A DNA stretch of 64,000 nucleotides from Trebonia kvetii (GCF_007827045.1 NZ_RPFW01000011.1:124001-188000); one strand, 5' to 3'. Shown: positions 42,710 through 52,669, counted from the stretch's first letter. Notes: generated by a model not told the origin, from the letters alone. A program made the numbers and translations.

Positions 42710-45555
42710 ATGGGGGAGCCGATCGTCGGCCGAGGCGATGAGCTGGCGCAGCTGCGGGCGGCGCTGGTCGCCGCGTCCGGCGGCGCGGGGCGGCTTGTGT
42801 TGGTCAGCGGCGAGCCCGGGATCGGCAAGACCCGTCTGGCCGCCAGCCTCGCGGACATGGCCGCGCAATACGAGGTGCCGGCGGCCGCCGGCGGCGCGAT
42901 CGACGACCCGGGCATGCCGCCGCTGTGGCCATGGCACGCAGTGTCCCGGTCGGTCCCGCCGCTTGCCGCCATGCTCGATGGCACGGCAGGCTCAGCCGGC
43001 GGGGCACAGGGTTCAGCGGATTCTGGGTCCGAGCGATTCGCGATGTTCGCCGCGGCCAGCCGTGCGCTCGCCGATGCAGCCAGAGAGCGTGGGCTGCTGG
43101 TCGTACTCGAAGACCTGCATTGGGCCGACCGGACGTCGCTCCTGCTGCTGCGGCACCTGACGGGCGAGCTCTCGGGCAGCAGGCTGCTTGTCGTCGCTAC
43201 CTTCAGGGAAACGGCAGAAAAGCCGCTCGCTGGGCTGCTCCCCGCGCTGCTGCGCGGCGAGGGCACCAGGCTGATCCGGCTGACCGGGCTGCCGCGGCCG
43301 GAGATCGCGCAGTGGCTGCGCCGGCTGGGCACCAGCGGCGACGTGGACGACCTCGCCGGCCGGCTGCGCGCGCGGACCGCGGGGAACCCGCTCTTCGTCC
43401 GGATGCTGATCGAGCACGGCGCGGCGGCCGGCGCCGACGACGAGGCGCGGGTGTTCCCGAGCTGCGGCACCTGGCCCTGGCCCACCTGGACGGCCTTGAC
43501 GGCGCGGAACGGGAGCTGCTCGACGCGGCGAGCGTGCTCGGTGAGCGGATCGATCCGCCGCTGCTGCGCGAGGTCACCGGGCTGTCCGGCGCCGGGGTCG
43601 CCGCCGCGCTCGACAGGGCCGCCGCGCTCGGCGTCCTGACGTCGAGCCCCGAGGCCGCGCAGTTGTCGTTCGCGCACGCCCTTGTCAGGGATGCCGTCTA
43701 CGACGACCTCGCGCCGTCACGGCGGATGGCACTGCACGAGCGCGCCGCCCGCGCTCTCGAGCAATCGGAACGGGGTTCGGGCTGCGCCGCACAGGCCGCC
43801 GTTCACTGGCAGCGGTCGGGCGCACCGGGCTGGGCGGAACACTGCCAGCGGCAGGCCCACGCGGCGGCCAGGTCGGCGGCGGCGTCACTCGCCTACGACG
43901 AGGCGGCTCGGTTCGCCGCACTGGCGCTGCGGGCCGCCGAAGCGGACGCCGCGCAGCCGGCGGGCACGCGGGCCGAGCTGACTTTGGAGGCGGCACGCGC
44001 CGAATTCGCCGCGGGACACATCGACGCCAGCCTCGCCCACTGCCAGGCGGCGGCCCGGCTGGCGCCGGAAGCCGGCCGCCCGGACATCCGCGTGGCCGCC
44101 GCCCTGGTGATCACCGGAATCGGCGACCCCGCGATGACCACGGCGGTGGACACGCTGTGCGCCGAGGCGCTCGGGGCAGTAGCCGAACAGGACACCGCGC
44201 TGCGTGCGCGGCTGCGCGCCAGGCAGGCGCTCTTCGCGGCGGAAGCGGGCGCGGGAAACCTGGCGCGGGAACTGTCCGCGGAGGCTCTCGCGCTCGCCGA
44301 GCGCGGCGGCGACCCCGACGCGCTGCTCGACGGCATCCACGCGCGGCACCTGGCGCTGTCCGCGCCGCAGTTCCTCGCGCAGCGGGTCGAACTCGCGGAG
44401 CGGGCCTGCCTGGTCGCCCGCCAGGCCCGCCAGCCGCTCGCCGAACTGTGGGGACACGTCTGGCTGGTCGACGCGGCATTCCAGGCCGGAGATCTCGCCG
44501 CGGTGGACGACGAACTCGGCCGCATCGAGCAGTTCGCCGTCACTCGCAGGCACGGCCTCGCCTGGTGGCACCTGCACCGGCTGCGGGCGACAAGGGCGGC
44601 GCTCGTCGGCGACCTGGGCGCGGCGATCGAGCACAACGAGGCCGCCCGCGCGGTCGCCGAGCAGATCGGCACCGTCAGCACGCTCGGCATGTACTACGCC
44701 TTCCTGAACCAGCTCGCGCTGCTGCGCGGCACCATGGACCGCGAGACGTCCCAGGCGGCGATCGCGATGCTGCGTCAGGCGTCTGGCATCGCCCTGGTGC
44801 GTGTCTTCGTCCCAATGGTCCACGCGCTGACCGGCGACCTGGACCTGGCGCGCGCCACGTTCGAGGAGTTCAGGCACATGCCGGGCACGATCGAGGTCGG
44901 GCCGCGCTGGGGGGCGCTGCTCATCTTCATCGGGGTCGTCGCGGTGCTGCTCGGCGACGCGGACACCGCCGACCGGGTCTACCGGGAGCTGTCCGGGCTC
45001 GCGCCCTGCTACATGGGCGACGGCTCGGGCGCGGCGTTCTGCGCCGGTTCCCTGGAGCGGCCCATGGGCGACCTCGCCCTGACCGCCGGCCGGGTGGACG
45101 AGGCGATCCGCCGCTACACCAGCGCGATCGAGATGAACGCGCGGATCGGCGCCAGGCCATTCCTCGCGCTGAGCAGGCTTGGCCTGGCGCGGGCGCTGGC
45201 GGCCAGTGACGATCGCGGTGACCTCACCGCGGCGCGCGCCATGGTCACCGAGGCCGCCGCGGAGTTCCGCCGGCTCGACCTGCCTGGCCAGCTCGCCGCC
45301 GCGGACGCCCTGCTGGCCGGCATCGACGCGCGGGCTCGCGCGGCGAGCCCGCTGTCGCCGCGCGAGTGCGAGGTGGCATCGCTGGTCGCGCAGGCGATGT
45401 CGAACAGGCAGATCGCGGAGCGGCTCGTGCTTTCCGAGCGCACCGTGGAGACGCATGTCCGCAGCATCCTCGCGAAGCTCGGCTACTCAACGCGGACGGA
45501 AATCGCCACCTGGTCGCTGCGCAGCGACGCCGCGGACGCCAGCCGCGGTGGCTAA
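42710..45555 (+). pseudogene. LAL-type LuxR-family regulator (AAA ATPase plus LuxR HTH), single-base frameshift
   Basis: The frame from ATG 42710 gives the ATPase start: IVGRGDELAQLRAAL, Walker A GEPGIGKTRL, Walker B LLVVLEDLHWAD and TAGNPLFVRML. It then derails near 43450, where the family resumes one frame over as VPELRHLALAHLDGLDGAERELLDAASVLG and continues through TPR-like helices to a LuxR HTH (LSPRECEVASLVAQAMSNRQIAERLVLSERTVETHVRSILAKLG) at 45555. Joined, it would be about 948 aa, normal for LAL regulators. A one-base deletion near 43441-43455 explains it, either real or sequencing error. Confidence 0.85.
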
Positions 45556-45944
45556 GGCCGGTGTCCCTCCGGCGAGGTGCCTCGTCCGCGTACGACAGCA
45601 GGCGCTCCGCCGTGAGGCGGATCCAGGCGTTGACCCAGTCGCCGGTGACGGCCTCCCCTAGGTGGGCCGCCCGATTCCCTGATCGTGGGCTACCGGCGGC
45701 GATATGCGCCGCGGATGGTCTTTGTCGACGCAAGTAACCCTGACGCCAGCACCGACCTCGCCGGCAACCTTGTTGCACGGCAACCCTGCGGGGGGGAGCC
45801 CACCGCGCGGCCAGCCTTTCTCCCGGCCGTCCGTTGCATCGGCTGCACCGGCCACGATGGACTGGCGCCGACGAGACGGACAGCGCACACTAGGGATCGG
45901 CGGCAAGAACCGGGTTGCCGACCGGGCAGAACAGGGGCAAGGCA
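45556..45944. other. 389-bp region without a supported gene
   Basis: Only short overlapping reading frames occur. A minus-strand stretch reads HLGEAVTGDWVNAWIRLTAERLLSYADEAPRR, which looks protein-like and may be a relic, but it has no start or family match that I can support. A run of G (45789-45795) and the leader of the next gene are also present. Confidence 0.35.
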
Positions 45945-46352
45945 GTGACCCAGGACATCCCACCGGATGCGGCGGACCGGGCACGTGCGCTGTTCGGCGA
46001 CTTCATCGAGCGTCGCTGGGGAGAGGCACGCCCCGAATTCGACGCGAGGTGGGGCGATCACGTGTTCATGGATCGGTTCGCCCGCGGGTGGAGGGACATG
46101 GCGGACTCCGCTGGCAGCTTCAAGCGCATCGGCGCGCCTCTCGCCCGCCGGTCCGGCGATTACACCGTGGTGGATGTCCCTCTAATTGCCGGGCGTGGTG
46201 AAGCAATCGGCAAGGTGGCCTTTGACACTGCGGGTAAGGTCGCTGGCCTGGCGATAAAGTATCCCCGCCGACATCGGCTAGACCCACGGCCCGTGCGTAT
46301 TTTCTTCCTCGGGAACCCTGAGATCCTTGGGCTCGGGCGCACTCGGATCTAA
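45945..46352 (+). CDS. DUF3887-like small protein
   Basis: This ~135-aa protein (start GTG 45945) has FGDFIERRWGEARPEFDARWG, a helix-rich N-terminus, and a C-terminal sheet GKVAFDTAGKVAGLAIKYPRRHRLDPRPVRIF, typical of DUF3887 proteins often found fused or next to other actinobacterial enzymes. The function is unknown. The longer start at 45915 is possible. Confidence 0.7.
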   Translation: MTQDIPPDAADRARALFGDFIERRWGEARPEFDARWGDHVFMDRFARGWRDMADSAGSFKRIGAPLARRSGDYTVVDVPLIAGRGEAIGKVAFDTAGKVAGLAIKYPRRHRLDPRPVRIFFLGNPEILGLGRTRI

Positions 46353-46655
46353 CTGGGCTATCTGCGGCCCGCCGGTCACTGGGCGGTTTCGTCTGCTGCT
46401 GGGCGGCGACCCATGCGTGTGCACAACCCGACTCGCTGTGGTCGCCGGGTATGTAAAGTCGCGGGGAGGGCCGGCTGCCGAGGCCGGGTCTGCCGGCTTT
46501 GCTTAACCACCGGTGAGATAAGGGGTGCAAAGCGGACGGGAATGTGGTCGCCGGTTAAGCAAGGGTGGGAAAAGTGGTCGGCGGTTAAGCAAAGAGTGTC
46601 GCCGGATGTGCGAGCCCCCGCTTATGACCCACAATCACGCCAGCAGTCGCGAGGA
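46353..46655. repeat. 303-bp gap holding a TTAAGCAA repeat cluster
   Basis: GTGGTCGCCGGTTAAGCAA (46544-46562) and GTGGTCGGCGGTTAAGCAA (46574-46592) form a direct repeat with 30-bp period and one mismatch. An inverted copy of the core GGTTAAGCAAAG is at 46497-46508. No gene is supported. The cluster could be an operator, or a remnant of a repetitive element between the convergent genes. Confidence 0.65.
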
Positions 46656-47426
46656 CTAGCGGGCCGTCCAGCCGCCGTCGACCATGATGGTCTCGCCAGT
46701 GATCAGCGAGGCGGCCGGGGACGCGAGGAACACCACGACGCCGGCCACCTCGACGGGCTCGCCGATGCGGTGCAACGCGGCGACCCGCTCGATGACGTCC
46801 GCACGGAACTCCGGATCGGACAGCGCGGGCTCGGTGCCAGGGGTGCGGATGAACGTGGGCGCTACCGCGTTGACGGTGATCCCATGGCTGCCCCATTCGA
46901 CGGCCAGGCACTTGGTCAAGTGCGCGATGGCGGCCTTGGTCATGCAGTACACGGACTCTCCTGGCAGTGCCACCGCGCCGGCCTGGGAGCCGATGCTGAT
47001 GATCCGCCCCGACCCCTGCCCGATCATGACGCGCCCGGCGGCCTGGCTAGCCAGGAAGGTGCCCTTGAGGTTGACGGCCAGGGTCGCGTCGAGGTCTTCC
47101 TCGCGAACGTCTTCTGCGCGGTTCTGCGGTGCGATGCCGGCGTTGTTGACGAGGATGTCCAGCCGTCCGAACCCGGCCACCGCCGCGTCGACCGCCGGGG
47201 CTATCTGGCCGGGCACGGCCAGATCCATCTGCAGCGGCAGGGCGCGCTTGCCAAGCGCCTCGATCTCAGCGGCGACGCCGCCGTCGGCGCCCGCGTCGCG
47301 CAGCCCGAGCGCGACATCAGCGCCTGCCGCGGCGAGCGCCAGCGCGATGGCCCGGCCAAGCCCGCGGGCGGCGCCCGTCACAAGCGCGACCTGGTCGTCC
47401 AGCTCAAAACTCGGCAGTACCGGCAT
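46656..47426 (-). CDS. SDR-family oxidoreductase
   Basis: This ~256-aa short-chain dehydrogenase has the TGAARGLGRAIA cofactor motif, LVNNAGIAP, catalytic Ser in IISIGSQAG, and YCMTKAA (Tyr-x-x-x-Lys). GETIMVDGGWTAR closes it. The ATG at 47426 has GAGGAG upstream. It is encoded 47 bp after the Rieske oxygenase on the same strand, so it may use the oxygenase product. Confidence 0.88.
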   Translation of the reverse strand: MPVLPSFELDDQVALVTGAARGLGRAIALALAAAGADVALGLRDAGADGGVAAEIEALGKRALPLQMDLAVPGQIAPAVDAAVAGFGRLDILVNNAGIAPQNRAEDVREEDLDATLAVNLKGTFLASQAAGRVMIGQGSGRIISIGSQAGAVALPGESVYCMTKAAIAHLTKCLAVEWGSHGITVNAVAPTFIRTPGTEPALSDPEFRADVIERVAALHRIGEPVEVAGVVVFLASPAASLITGETIMVDGGWTAR

Positions 47427-47473
47427 CACCGCTCCTCACCAGTCCCGCCCCACCCTAACGTGAACGATCGCCG

Positions 47474-48505
47474 CTATTTGGCGGTGATCCCGATCGCGTC
47501 GCTTGCCGCAAGGCCGAGGTCGCGCATGGTCTTGCGGTAGGCGACGGCGACCGCGTCGAACTTCAGGTGGAGTTCGGCGGCAAGGTCGAACGGCACGCGT
47601 TCTGGCCGCTGCGACTCGACGACGACCTGGTCCTGGCCGAAGATGGTGTCCTCGAACTCCTGGATCACCCGGTCTGGCTGGTCGGTGTTGTAGTTGCGGC
47701 CGATGACCACGTATCCGACGCACTGGTCGGCGGCGACCGGCTGCGAGGCGAAGAAGTACACCATGCCGCGCTGGCCGCCCCAGCCGAGCCGCAGCACGAT
47801 CGTGTAGGGCAGGTGCAGTTCGTAGCGGCTGCGCCGTTCTGGCGGCCCGGCCTGCTCGTTGGCGAAGACCGGGAAGTCGTCGCTGTTGGGCGCCTCGGGA
47901 CGGACGATCTGATAGCGCAGCACGTGGCCGTCGGTCTCCACCTGGTACGGCGGGACCACCGGTCGCTCGGGGTCGCCGAGCAGGCCCGGGTGTACCCAGG
48001 GGAAGTGGCCGAAGTCGGTGAAGTTCTCCACCTGCCGCGCCGCGTCGCAGCGCCACCGGTAAGGGCCGGCGGGCACGATGATCCACTCGCCGTCTTCCAG
48101 TTCGGGTACCTCGGGCAGCGGCCACCGGGGCTCGTCGAGCGCGACCCAGATGAGCCCGTACCGCTCCTGCGCGCGGTATGCCGCCACCCGGGCCTTGGCG
48201 GGGACGGCCGCCGGGTCCTCCTTCTGCGGGATCGCGGTGCACCGCCCGTCCGCGCCGTACCGCCAGCCGTGGTAGGCGCAGACCAGTTCGTCGCCCTTGA
48301 CCCAGCCGAGCGACAGCGCGGTGCCGCGGTGCACGCACAGGTCGGACATCGCCCGCGGGGTGCCGTCGGCGCCGCGCCAGACCACAAGCGGCTCGCCGAG
48401 CAGGTCGGCGTGCGCCGGGCGGTCGGTGATCTCGCTGGCGAACGCGACCGGATGCCAGCACGCCCGCTGAGCGGTCAGGTTCGCGAACACTCCCGGCGAA
48501 CTCAT
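47474..48505 (-). CDS. Rieske non-heme iron oxygenase, alpha-subunit type
   Basis: This 343-aa oxygenase has the Rieske ligands CVHRG and CAYHGW (Cys-x-His...Cys-x-x-His) in the N-terminal domain, and NFTDFGHFPWVHPGLLGD supplying mononuclear iron His residues in the C-terminal domain. It resembles single-component type oxygenases such as vanillate or steroid demethylases; reductase partners are not adjacent. Its start overlaps the stop of the nonapeptide-repeat miniprotein by 4 bp, so the two are coupled. The substrate is unknown. Confidence 0.88.
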   Translation of the reverse strand: MSSPGVFANLTAQRACWHPVAFASEITDRPAHADLLGEPLVVWRGADGTPRAMSDLCVHRGTALSLGWVKGDELVCAYHGWRYGADGRCTAIPQKEDPAAVPAKARVAAYRAQERYGLIWVALDEPRWPLPEVPELEDGEWIIVPAGPYRWRCDAARQVENFTDFGHFPWVHPGLLGDPERPVVPPYQVETDGHVLRYQIVRPEAPNSDDFPVFANEQAGPPERRSRYELHLPYTIVLRLGWGGQRGMVYFFASQPVAADQCVGYVVIGRNYNTDQPDRVIQEFEDTIFGQDQVVVESQRPERVPFDLAAELHLKFDAVAVAYRKTMRDLGLAASDAIGITAK

Positions 48506-48762
48506 TCCCGCCCCTGTGACCGCCAGGCGAGGACGGACCAGCGGGACATGCCCGACAGCAGCGAGCCGACGCTGGCGAACGAACAGACCGAGAGCACGGA
48601 GGCGAACGAGCCCGCCGAGCCGATCGACAGGATCGAGCCCGCGGAACCGATGGACAGGATCGACCCGCTCGAGCCGATGGACAGGATGGACCCGGTCGAG
48701 CCGATGGACAGGATCGATCCAACCGAGCCCTGCTGGGAGCGTGCGGACACTGGCAAGCGCAT
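48502..48762 (-). CDS. Nonapeptide-repeat (GSxGSILSI) miniprotein coupled to the Rieske oxygenase
   Basis: This ~86-aa protein from ATG 48762 (MRLPVSARSQQ) contains four near-perfect 9-residue units GSVGSILSI, GSTGSILSI, GSSGSILSI and GSAGSILSI, then a degenerate fifth (GSAGSFASVLSV) and a tail MSRWSVLAWRSQ. The period fits a small beta-solenoid or silk-like stack. The encoding DNA is a 27-bp tandem repeat. The stop overlaps the oxygenase ATG, implying co-translation. An in-frame ATG at 48792 is an alternative start. Function unknown; I recall similar GSILSI-repeat hypothetical proteins in other actinobacteria, but cannot verify. Confidence 0.72.
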   Translation of the reverse strand: MRLPVSARSQQGSVGSILSIGSTGSILSIGSSGSILSIGSAGSILSIGSAGSFASVLSVCSFASVGSLLSGMSRWSVLAWRSQGRE

Positions 48763-48844
48763 GGCTCCATTGTCGCAGCCACTGCCGCTCATGGCCGTCA
48801 GGCGGTGACCTGTCTCGGGCCAGGAGCTGGTCGCTCAGGTTCGG

Positions 48845-49165
48845 TCAGGTTTGGTCAGGCGCGGAGCTGGCAATAGCGGTGTACCAGTAGCCAGCCGCGA
48901 GATTCGCCGCCGCGGGCGCTAGGAACAACGCCGACAACAGGTACATCTTGCGCCGTTCCCGGTCTGTTTCCGCTTGACGGCCGAGCGAGAGCAGAACGAG
49001 GCCGATGCCGAGCTGGAAGCCGCCGGCGGCGGCACGCGTGGCACCGGAGACGCCGAGGTGGCGATACTCCCACGGACTGATCAGGCGGTGCGTGCCGGGT
49101 CGCGAGGGAGATAGCCACCAGCTGCGCAGGTCTTTCGCGGCGACGTTGGCGTCGGGTGCGTTCAT
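48845..49165 (-). CDS. Small membrane protein, unknown function
   Basis: This 106-aa protein begins MNAPDANVAAKDLRSWW with GGGGGAGG upstream of ATG 49165. Two hydrophobic stretches, AAAGGFQLGIGLVLLSLG and MYLLSALFLAPAAANLAAGYWY, suggest two membrane helices with a basic loop between. No family recognised. It may share a transcript with the repeat miniprotein about 80 bp downstream. Confidence 0.6.
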   Translation of the reverse strand: MNAPDANVAAKDLRSWWLSPSRPGTHRLISPWEYRHLGVSGATRAAAGGFQLGIGLVLLSLGRQAETDRERRKMYLLSALFLAPAAANLAAGYWYTAIASSAPDQT

Positions 49166-49347
49166 CGGGATGCCTCCCCCTGTCGGCTACGGTGCCAGTC
49201 ATCTAAGGCCTATCACCCGGATCAGGAGCACGCACCAAGGAAGAACAGGTACACCGCAGCCGCGTAACCAGACTGAACGGCCGGGCCGGGCCGAGCAAGC
49301 CGCGTGCAGGCCTTGTGCCGTACCCGGGCCGTGGGGATGATTCCGTC

Positions 49348-49410
49348 ATGGCACTGCCGCCAGCGTCCGCACGGCGGCAGCCGCCGCCGTGCGGACGAGC
49401 GTGGAGATGA
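49348..49410 (+). promoter_or_regulatory. Leader: short upstream ORF overlapping a perfect 15-bp hairpin before the acyl-CoA synthetase
   Basis: A perfect hairpin with CGTCCGCACGGCGGC (49364-49378), loop AGCC and complement 49383-49397 lies 16 bp before the ATG at 49414. A possible 20-codon uORF from ATG 49348 (MALPPASARRQPPPCGRAWR) runs through it and stops at 49410. The layout resembles an attenuator, but no promoter or expression evidence is available. Confidence 0.5.
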
Positions 49411-49413
49411 CGG

Positions 49414-51267
49414 ATGACCAGTGACACTGCTCGGCAGCGGGCCGAGATCGAGGACGCGATAGCGGGCCGGACGCTCTGCGATGAACTGCGGCAGGTAGCG
49501 GAGACCTCGGGTGATGCCGGCGCGTACTCCGACCAGGCCGAAGCGGGCGGTGACTGGCGGACCGTTACCTGGGAGCAGGCGAGGCAGCGGGTGCTCGAGG
49601 CGGCGGCCGGGTTCGCCGCGCTTGGCCTGGCGTCAGGCGGACGGGTCGCGCTGATGCTGCCGAACCGAAGCGAGCACGTCATCGCCGACCTCGGCGCGGT
49701 GCACGCGGGCGGCCTCGGGGTGACGTTCTACTCAACGCTCGCGCCCGAGCAGATCGCCTACGTTGCCGCGGACTGCGACGCACGTATCGCCGTGCTCGAC
49801 GGGGCGCCGGAACTCGCCCGCTGGCAGCCGGTCCTTGACCGGCTGCCGGGGATCGCGAAGGTCATCGTGCGCGATGAGTCCGCCTGCCCGGCCGGTGACC
49901 AGTACCTGACCTGGGCGAACCTGATGGAGCTTGGCAGGGAGCGCCTGAAAGCCGATCCGGGCGAGATCGCGGCCCGCGTCGCGGCGATCAAGCCCGACGA
50001 CCCGCTGGCCCTGCTGTACACCTCTGGCACCACGGGCAACCCCAAGGGCGTCCTGCTCACCCACCGCAACATCCTCTTCGCGCTGGAGACGGCCGGCCGG
50101 GTCGGCGTCATCACCCACGGCGTCCGGTGGGTCTCCTACCTGCCGCTCGCGCACATCGCCGAGCGCATGTTCAGCGTTTACCTGCCCATCCGCAACGTCG
50201 GCCACATTCACTTCTGCCCGGATGCCACGCGGCTCGTCCCGGTGATCGGGCAGGTGCGCCCCACCGCGTTCTTCGGCGTGCCCCGGGTGTGGGAGAAGAT
50301 CAGGGCGGGCATCCAGGCCCACCCCGCGGCCCAGCAGGACGAGCACGTCCGCGCGCACGTGGCGCGTTCCATGGAGACCGGCCGCCGCTACGTGGAAAGC
50401 TGCCAGTACGGGCATGTCACGTCCGACGAACTGGCGCGCGAGTTCTGGATAGCGGACGAGGTGATGCTCGGGCCGATCCGCGGTCTCATCGGCTTCGGCG
50501 AGGCCAGTGCGTTCTCCAGTGGCGCGGCCCCGCTGCCGCCGGACGTGGCCGCGTTCTTCGCCGGCCTCGGCATGAAGATCCTCGACGTGTACGGGATGAC
50601 GGAAACGACGGGGGCCTTCACCGCCAACACACCCGACGAGTTCAAGCTCGGCACGGTGGGACGGCCGGTCGCCGGGATGGAGGTCAAGATCGCCGAGGAC
50701 GGCGAGATCCTGGCCCGCGGGCCGCACAACACCCCCGGCTACCTCGGGCTGCCCGCCCTGACGGAAGCCCTGATCGACGCCGACGGGTGGCTGCACACCG
50801 GCGACATCGGCTCGATCGACGCCGACGGGTTCGTGTCGGTGACGGACCGGAAGAAGGAACTGATTATCACCGCCGGCGGTGAGAACATCGCACCCGCCGG
50901 CGTGGAGAACGCGCTGGTGGCCCACCCGCTGATCGGCCAGGCGCTCGCCTACGGCGACCGCAGGCCCTACGTGGTCGCCCTGCTGGCGCTGGACGGCGAG
51001 GCCGCGCCCGCCTGGGCCAGGGCCCGGGGCATCACCGCCGGGTCGCTCGCCGAACTGGCGGCCGACCCGCGGGTGCTCGCCGAGGTGGGCGCCGGGGTGG
51101 CCGCCGCCAACGAGCGGCTGGCCCGGGTGCAGCAGGTCAAGCGGTGGCGCCTGCTGCCCGTGGAATGGACGGCGGACACCGGCGAGCTGACCCCCACGCT
51201 CAAGATCAAGCGCCGCGTCGTGCACGCTAAGTACGCCGACGTCATCGACTCCCTCTATGACGGGTGA
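49414..51267 (+). CDS. Long-chain acyl-CoA synthetase (AMP-binding, FadD15-like)
   Basis: This 617-aa ANL-superfamily enzyme has the P-loop-like LYTSGTTGNPKGVLLTHRN, PLAHIAERMF, TAFFGVPRVWEKIRAGI, DVYGMTETTGAF, the GWLHTGDIGSIDADGFVSVTDRKKELIITAGGENIAP core, and the C-terminal lysine region TPTLKIKRRVVHAKY. It activates fatty acids with ATP and CoA. ATG 49414 follows TGGAGATGACGG. A strong hairpin precedes it. Overall length is normal. Confidence 0.93.
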   Translation: MTSDTARQRAEIEDAIAGRTLCDELRQVAETSGDAGAYSDQAEAGGDWRTVTWEQARQRVLEAAAGFAALGLASGGRVALMLPNRSEHVIADLGAVHAGGLGVTFYSTLAPEQIAYVAADCDARIAVLDGAPELARWQPVLDRLPGIAKVIVRDESACPAGDQYLTWANLMELGRERLKADPGEIAARVAAIKPDDPLALLYTSGTTGNPKGVLLTHRNILFALETAGRVGVITHGVRWVSYLPLAHIAERMFSVYLPIRNVGHIHFCPDATRLVPVIGQVRPTAFFGVPRVWEKIRAGIQAHPAAQQDEHVRAHVARSMETGRRYVESCQYGHVTSDELAREFWIADEVMLGPIRGLIGFGEASAFSSGAAPLPPDVAAFFAGLGMKILDVYGMTETTGAFTANTPDEFKLGTVGRPVAGMEVKIAEDGEILARGPHNTPGYLGLPALTEALIDADGWLHTGDIGSIDADGFVSVTDRKKELIITAGGENIAPAGVENALVAHPLIGQALAYGDRRPYVVALLALDGEAAPAWARARGITAGSLAELAADPRVLAEVGAGVAAANERLARVQQVKRWRLLPVEWTADTGELTPTLKIKRRVVHAKYADVIDSLYDG

Positions 51268-51412
51268 CCGCGCGGCCGCACCGAAGTCACAAACATCGAT
51301 ACCGAACGGGTTGCGGCATCTCCCGCCCGGGCCGTTATTCCCCGCCGGGGCGGGCAGGCGGCCGGCGCGTATCCTTGATGCGGGGCGTCCAGCATGCTGT
51401 GGGGGGGCGCGC

Positions 51413-52669
51413 GTGACGGATGACATCCTCAGCCAGGGCGATGACCGCGGGCCCAGTCAGTGGCGGCGTCGCCTGACGGTGATCGCGGCTCTCATCGCCG
51501 TCGTCGTCGGCGGTGCCGTCTATCTCAGCATCCCGCGCCACCACGGTGCTCCGGCGGCTGTCCGGCAGACGCCGGGTACCGCTCTGCCATCGCCGGTGAT
51601 TCCGTCGGCTCCGCCCGCCGTGCCGGCTGGGCCGAACGGCATCACCGGGCACACCCTGGCCTGGGACCGCAGCCTCCGGCTGCCGGCCGCGGGATCGCGG
51701 CCCATCTGGTTCTCGCCTGCCTCCGGCCGTTCCGAGCCGATCGCTGGCCTGCCCGCTGACCCGTCCGGTTACCAGTTCACCCGCGTCGCCGGCGGCTGGG
51801 CGGTGCGGTCAAGCGCTGCCGCGCCAGCCCGCTGCGGCAGTTGCGCGGGGGCCCAGGCGCCGGTCTGGTTCCTCGCCGACGGCGGACGGTCGGCGACGCA
51901 ACTCGGCACCGCCAACCTGGTCGCGCCGGCCGCCACCGCCGGCGCCGCCTGGCTGACCAGCTATCGGCCTGGTGCCAACATGATCACCGCGGCAGGGGCG
52001 GCGCGGGAAGCCGGCGACACCGGCGCGCCGGAGCGGTCCCGGCCGGTGCGGCTCCCGCCTGGTTATGCGATCGTCCGGGGAACGGACCGCGGCCTGCTGC
52101 TGGCGCCGGTCAGCCAGCCGCCAGGGACGGCGGCCTACCTGCTGTGGGACCCGTCCGCTCCCCAGGCCAGCCAGGTATTCCATGGGGTACTCGCGACGAG
52201 TGCCGCTGAGATCGCCTGGACGTCACGGTGCGCCCCCCGCCCCGGGGGGACGACCCCCCCAAACCCCCCCGGAGCCCGGTGCGGCATCCAGCTGCTCGAC
52301 CTGGCGACAGGCAGGCACACCGTGGTACCGCTGCCGGCGGGCAGTTCGGCGGTCAGCGGCGCGTTCAGTCCAGACGGCGGCTACCTCGCGCTTCAGGTGA
52401 GCTTCGGCAGCACCGGAGACGGCGGCGAGCTGGCCATGCAGCTCGAGGTCGCGCCGGTAACAACCGGCAGGCTGGCGGTCGTGCCAGGCACCTGGGTAAG
52501 CAGCGACGCCCTCATCGGTTTCGGCTGGCCCGCCCGCGGCGACAGCCTGGTCGCCGAGTTCAGCTTCACCACCAAGATGGAGCTGGCATCATGGCGCCCA
52601 GGCACGAACTACCCGTCGGTGAAGGTCATCAGGCCGGGCCCTGGCCAGGCGTTCTACATCCTTGGCTAG
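51413..52669 (+). CDS. Membrane-anchored extracytoplasmic protein, unknown function (propeller-like)
   Basis: This 418-aa protein starts at GTG 51413 and has a short cytoplasmic N-terminus, one membrane helix (LTVIAALIAVVVGGAVYLSI) and a Pro/Ala linker. The outer domain shows TolB-like repeats such as GRSEPIAGLPADPSGYQF and AVSGAFSPDGGYLALQVSFGS. A CGSC pair is present. Near 52240-52275 a run of G and C encodes PGGTTPPNPPGA, a possible slippage site. I do not recognise a family. Confidence 0.65.
   Translation: MTDDILSQGDDRGPSQWRRRLTVIAALIAVVVGGAVYLSIPRHHGAPAAVRQTPGTALPSPVIPSAPPAVPAGPNGITGHTLAWDRSLRLPAAGSRPIWFSPASGRSEPIAGLPADPSGYQFTRVAGGWAVRSSAAAPARCGSCAGAQAPVWFLADGGRSATQLGTANLVAPAATAGAAWLTSYRPGANMITAAGAAREAGDTGAPERSRPVRLPPGYAIVRGTDRGLLLAPVSQPPGTAAYLLWDPSAPQASQVFHGVLATSAAEIAWTSRCAPRPGGTTPPNPPGARCGIQLLDLATGRHTVVPLPAGSSAVSGAFSPDGGYLALQVSFGSTGDGGELAMQLEVAPVTTGRLAVVPGTWVSSDALIGFGWPARGDSLVAEFSFTTKMELASWRPGTNYPSVKVIRPGPGQAFYILG

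Noticed and set aside
45600..45700. Minus-strand protein-like stretch AVTGDWVNAWIRLTAERLL
   Set aside because: No start, no continuous domain and no family match; left as part of an unassigned gap.
47567..48808. Plus-strand frame with EPMDRIDP repeats opposite the nonapeptide-repeat gene
   Set aside because: It is the antisense reading of the 27-bp tandem repeat and of the Rieske gene; the minus-strand frame has the coupled start and the conserved oxygenase.
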